The translations under genes were made by a program, and so were the position numbers. DNA of 64,000 nt from Acidobacteriaceae bacterium (GTDB lineage Bacteria > Acidobacteriota > Terriglobia > Terriglobales > Acidobacteriaceae). Under the pieces are notes generated by a model, which did not search any database, was not told where the DNA came from, and saw only the letters and a list, made by a program, of their open reading frames with translations. Positions 63,976 to 64,000 of the stretch are shown here, piece after piece. Each line of letters starts with the position of its first letter. The stretch's first letter is position 1. The stretch spans positions 1 through 64,000 of the forward strand of contig PLBY01000079.1 in NCBI GenBank assembly GCA_003134655.1, read 5' to 3'.

Positions 63976-64000
63976 AGCGTGTCCTACAGTAAAACCCTTA

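Overview
The window looks like a piece of chromosome from a soil-type acidobacterium (Acidobacteriota, Terriglobia/Koribacter-like). This is inferred from gene content, not from a marker gene. The base composition is high GC. There is a Ser/Thr kinase fused to a TolB/PD40-like propeller, a menaquinone gene of the futalosine pathway (mqnE) and secreted quinoprotein-like propellers. There is also a BamA/SurA-like/TamB operon, which implies a diderm envelope, and many intergenic palindromic repeats. I see no rRNA, tRNA, CRISPR array, phage module or insertion sequence.

Layout. 1-8.3 kb: the N-terminal part of RNase J (cut by the window edge), an EcsC-like protein, a HAD phosphatase, and then a minus-strand lysine/DAP operon in the order asd-lysC-dapB-dapA-dapD. 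Every intergenic spacer of this operon carries a repeat, and DapA has an unusual C-terminal Cys-rich domain. 8.4-17.5 kb: a GalT-like uridylyltransferase with a clear terminator, an AI-2E family permease, shikimate kinase, a DUF4097/anti-sigma/ECF-sigma set, an MFS permease and a ThiF/MoeB-like E1 enzyme. 17.7-25.7 kb: an overlapping BamA / SurA-like chaperone / TamB operon for the outer membrane. 25.7-32.6 kb: isoaspartyl methyltransferase, a UbiA prenyltransferase (possibly MqnP), TPR and PAP2 proteins, a helix-hairpin-helix protein and MqnE. 32.6-38.3 kb: a large secreted coiled-coil protein, two tandem paralogous secreted TPR proteins and an M20 peptidase.

38.4-43.6 kb holds one of the two most interesting loci. 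A protein fusing a ribosome-hibernation (HPF/RaiA) domain to sigma-70-like domains lies 30 bp upstream of a bacterial eRF1-like (baeRF) protein with a zinc ribbon, followed by a membrane Ser/Thr kinase. 43.7-50.2 kb: an aspartylglucosaminidase-like enzyme, a Phd/VapC toxin-antitoxin pair with a visible palindromic operator, GlpX, and the second highlight. That is a membrane-anchored peroxiredoxin-like protein whose first redox cysteine is replaced by an in-frame TGA followed by a SECIS-like hairpin, so it is a likely selenoprotein. An ATP-grasp enzyme and an AhpD-like protein follow.

50.2-64 kb: small membrane genes, glutaryl-CoA dehydrogenase, a secreted glycosidase-like protein, an acyltransferase-3/SGNH protein broken by a G-run frameshift, a MazF/RHH toxin-antitoxin pair, pyrF, rlpA, thiD, a frameshifted secreted beta-propeller and two small proteins at the right edge. 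Starts given here are my choice from start codons, Shine-Dalgarno sequences and signal peptides. Family names come from motif recognition by eye, without any database search.
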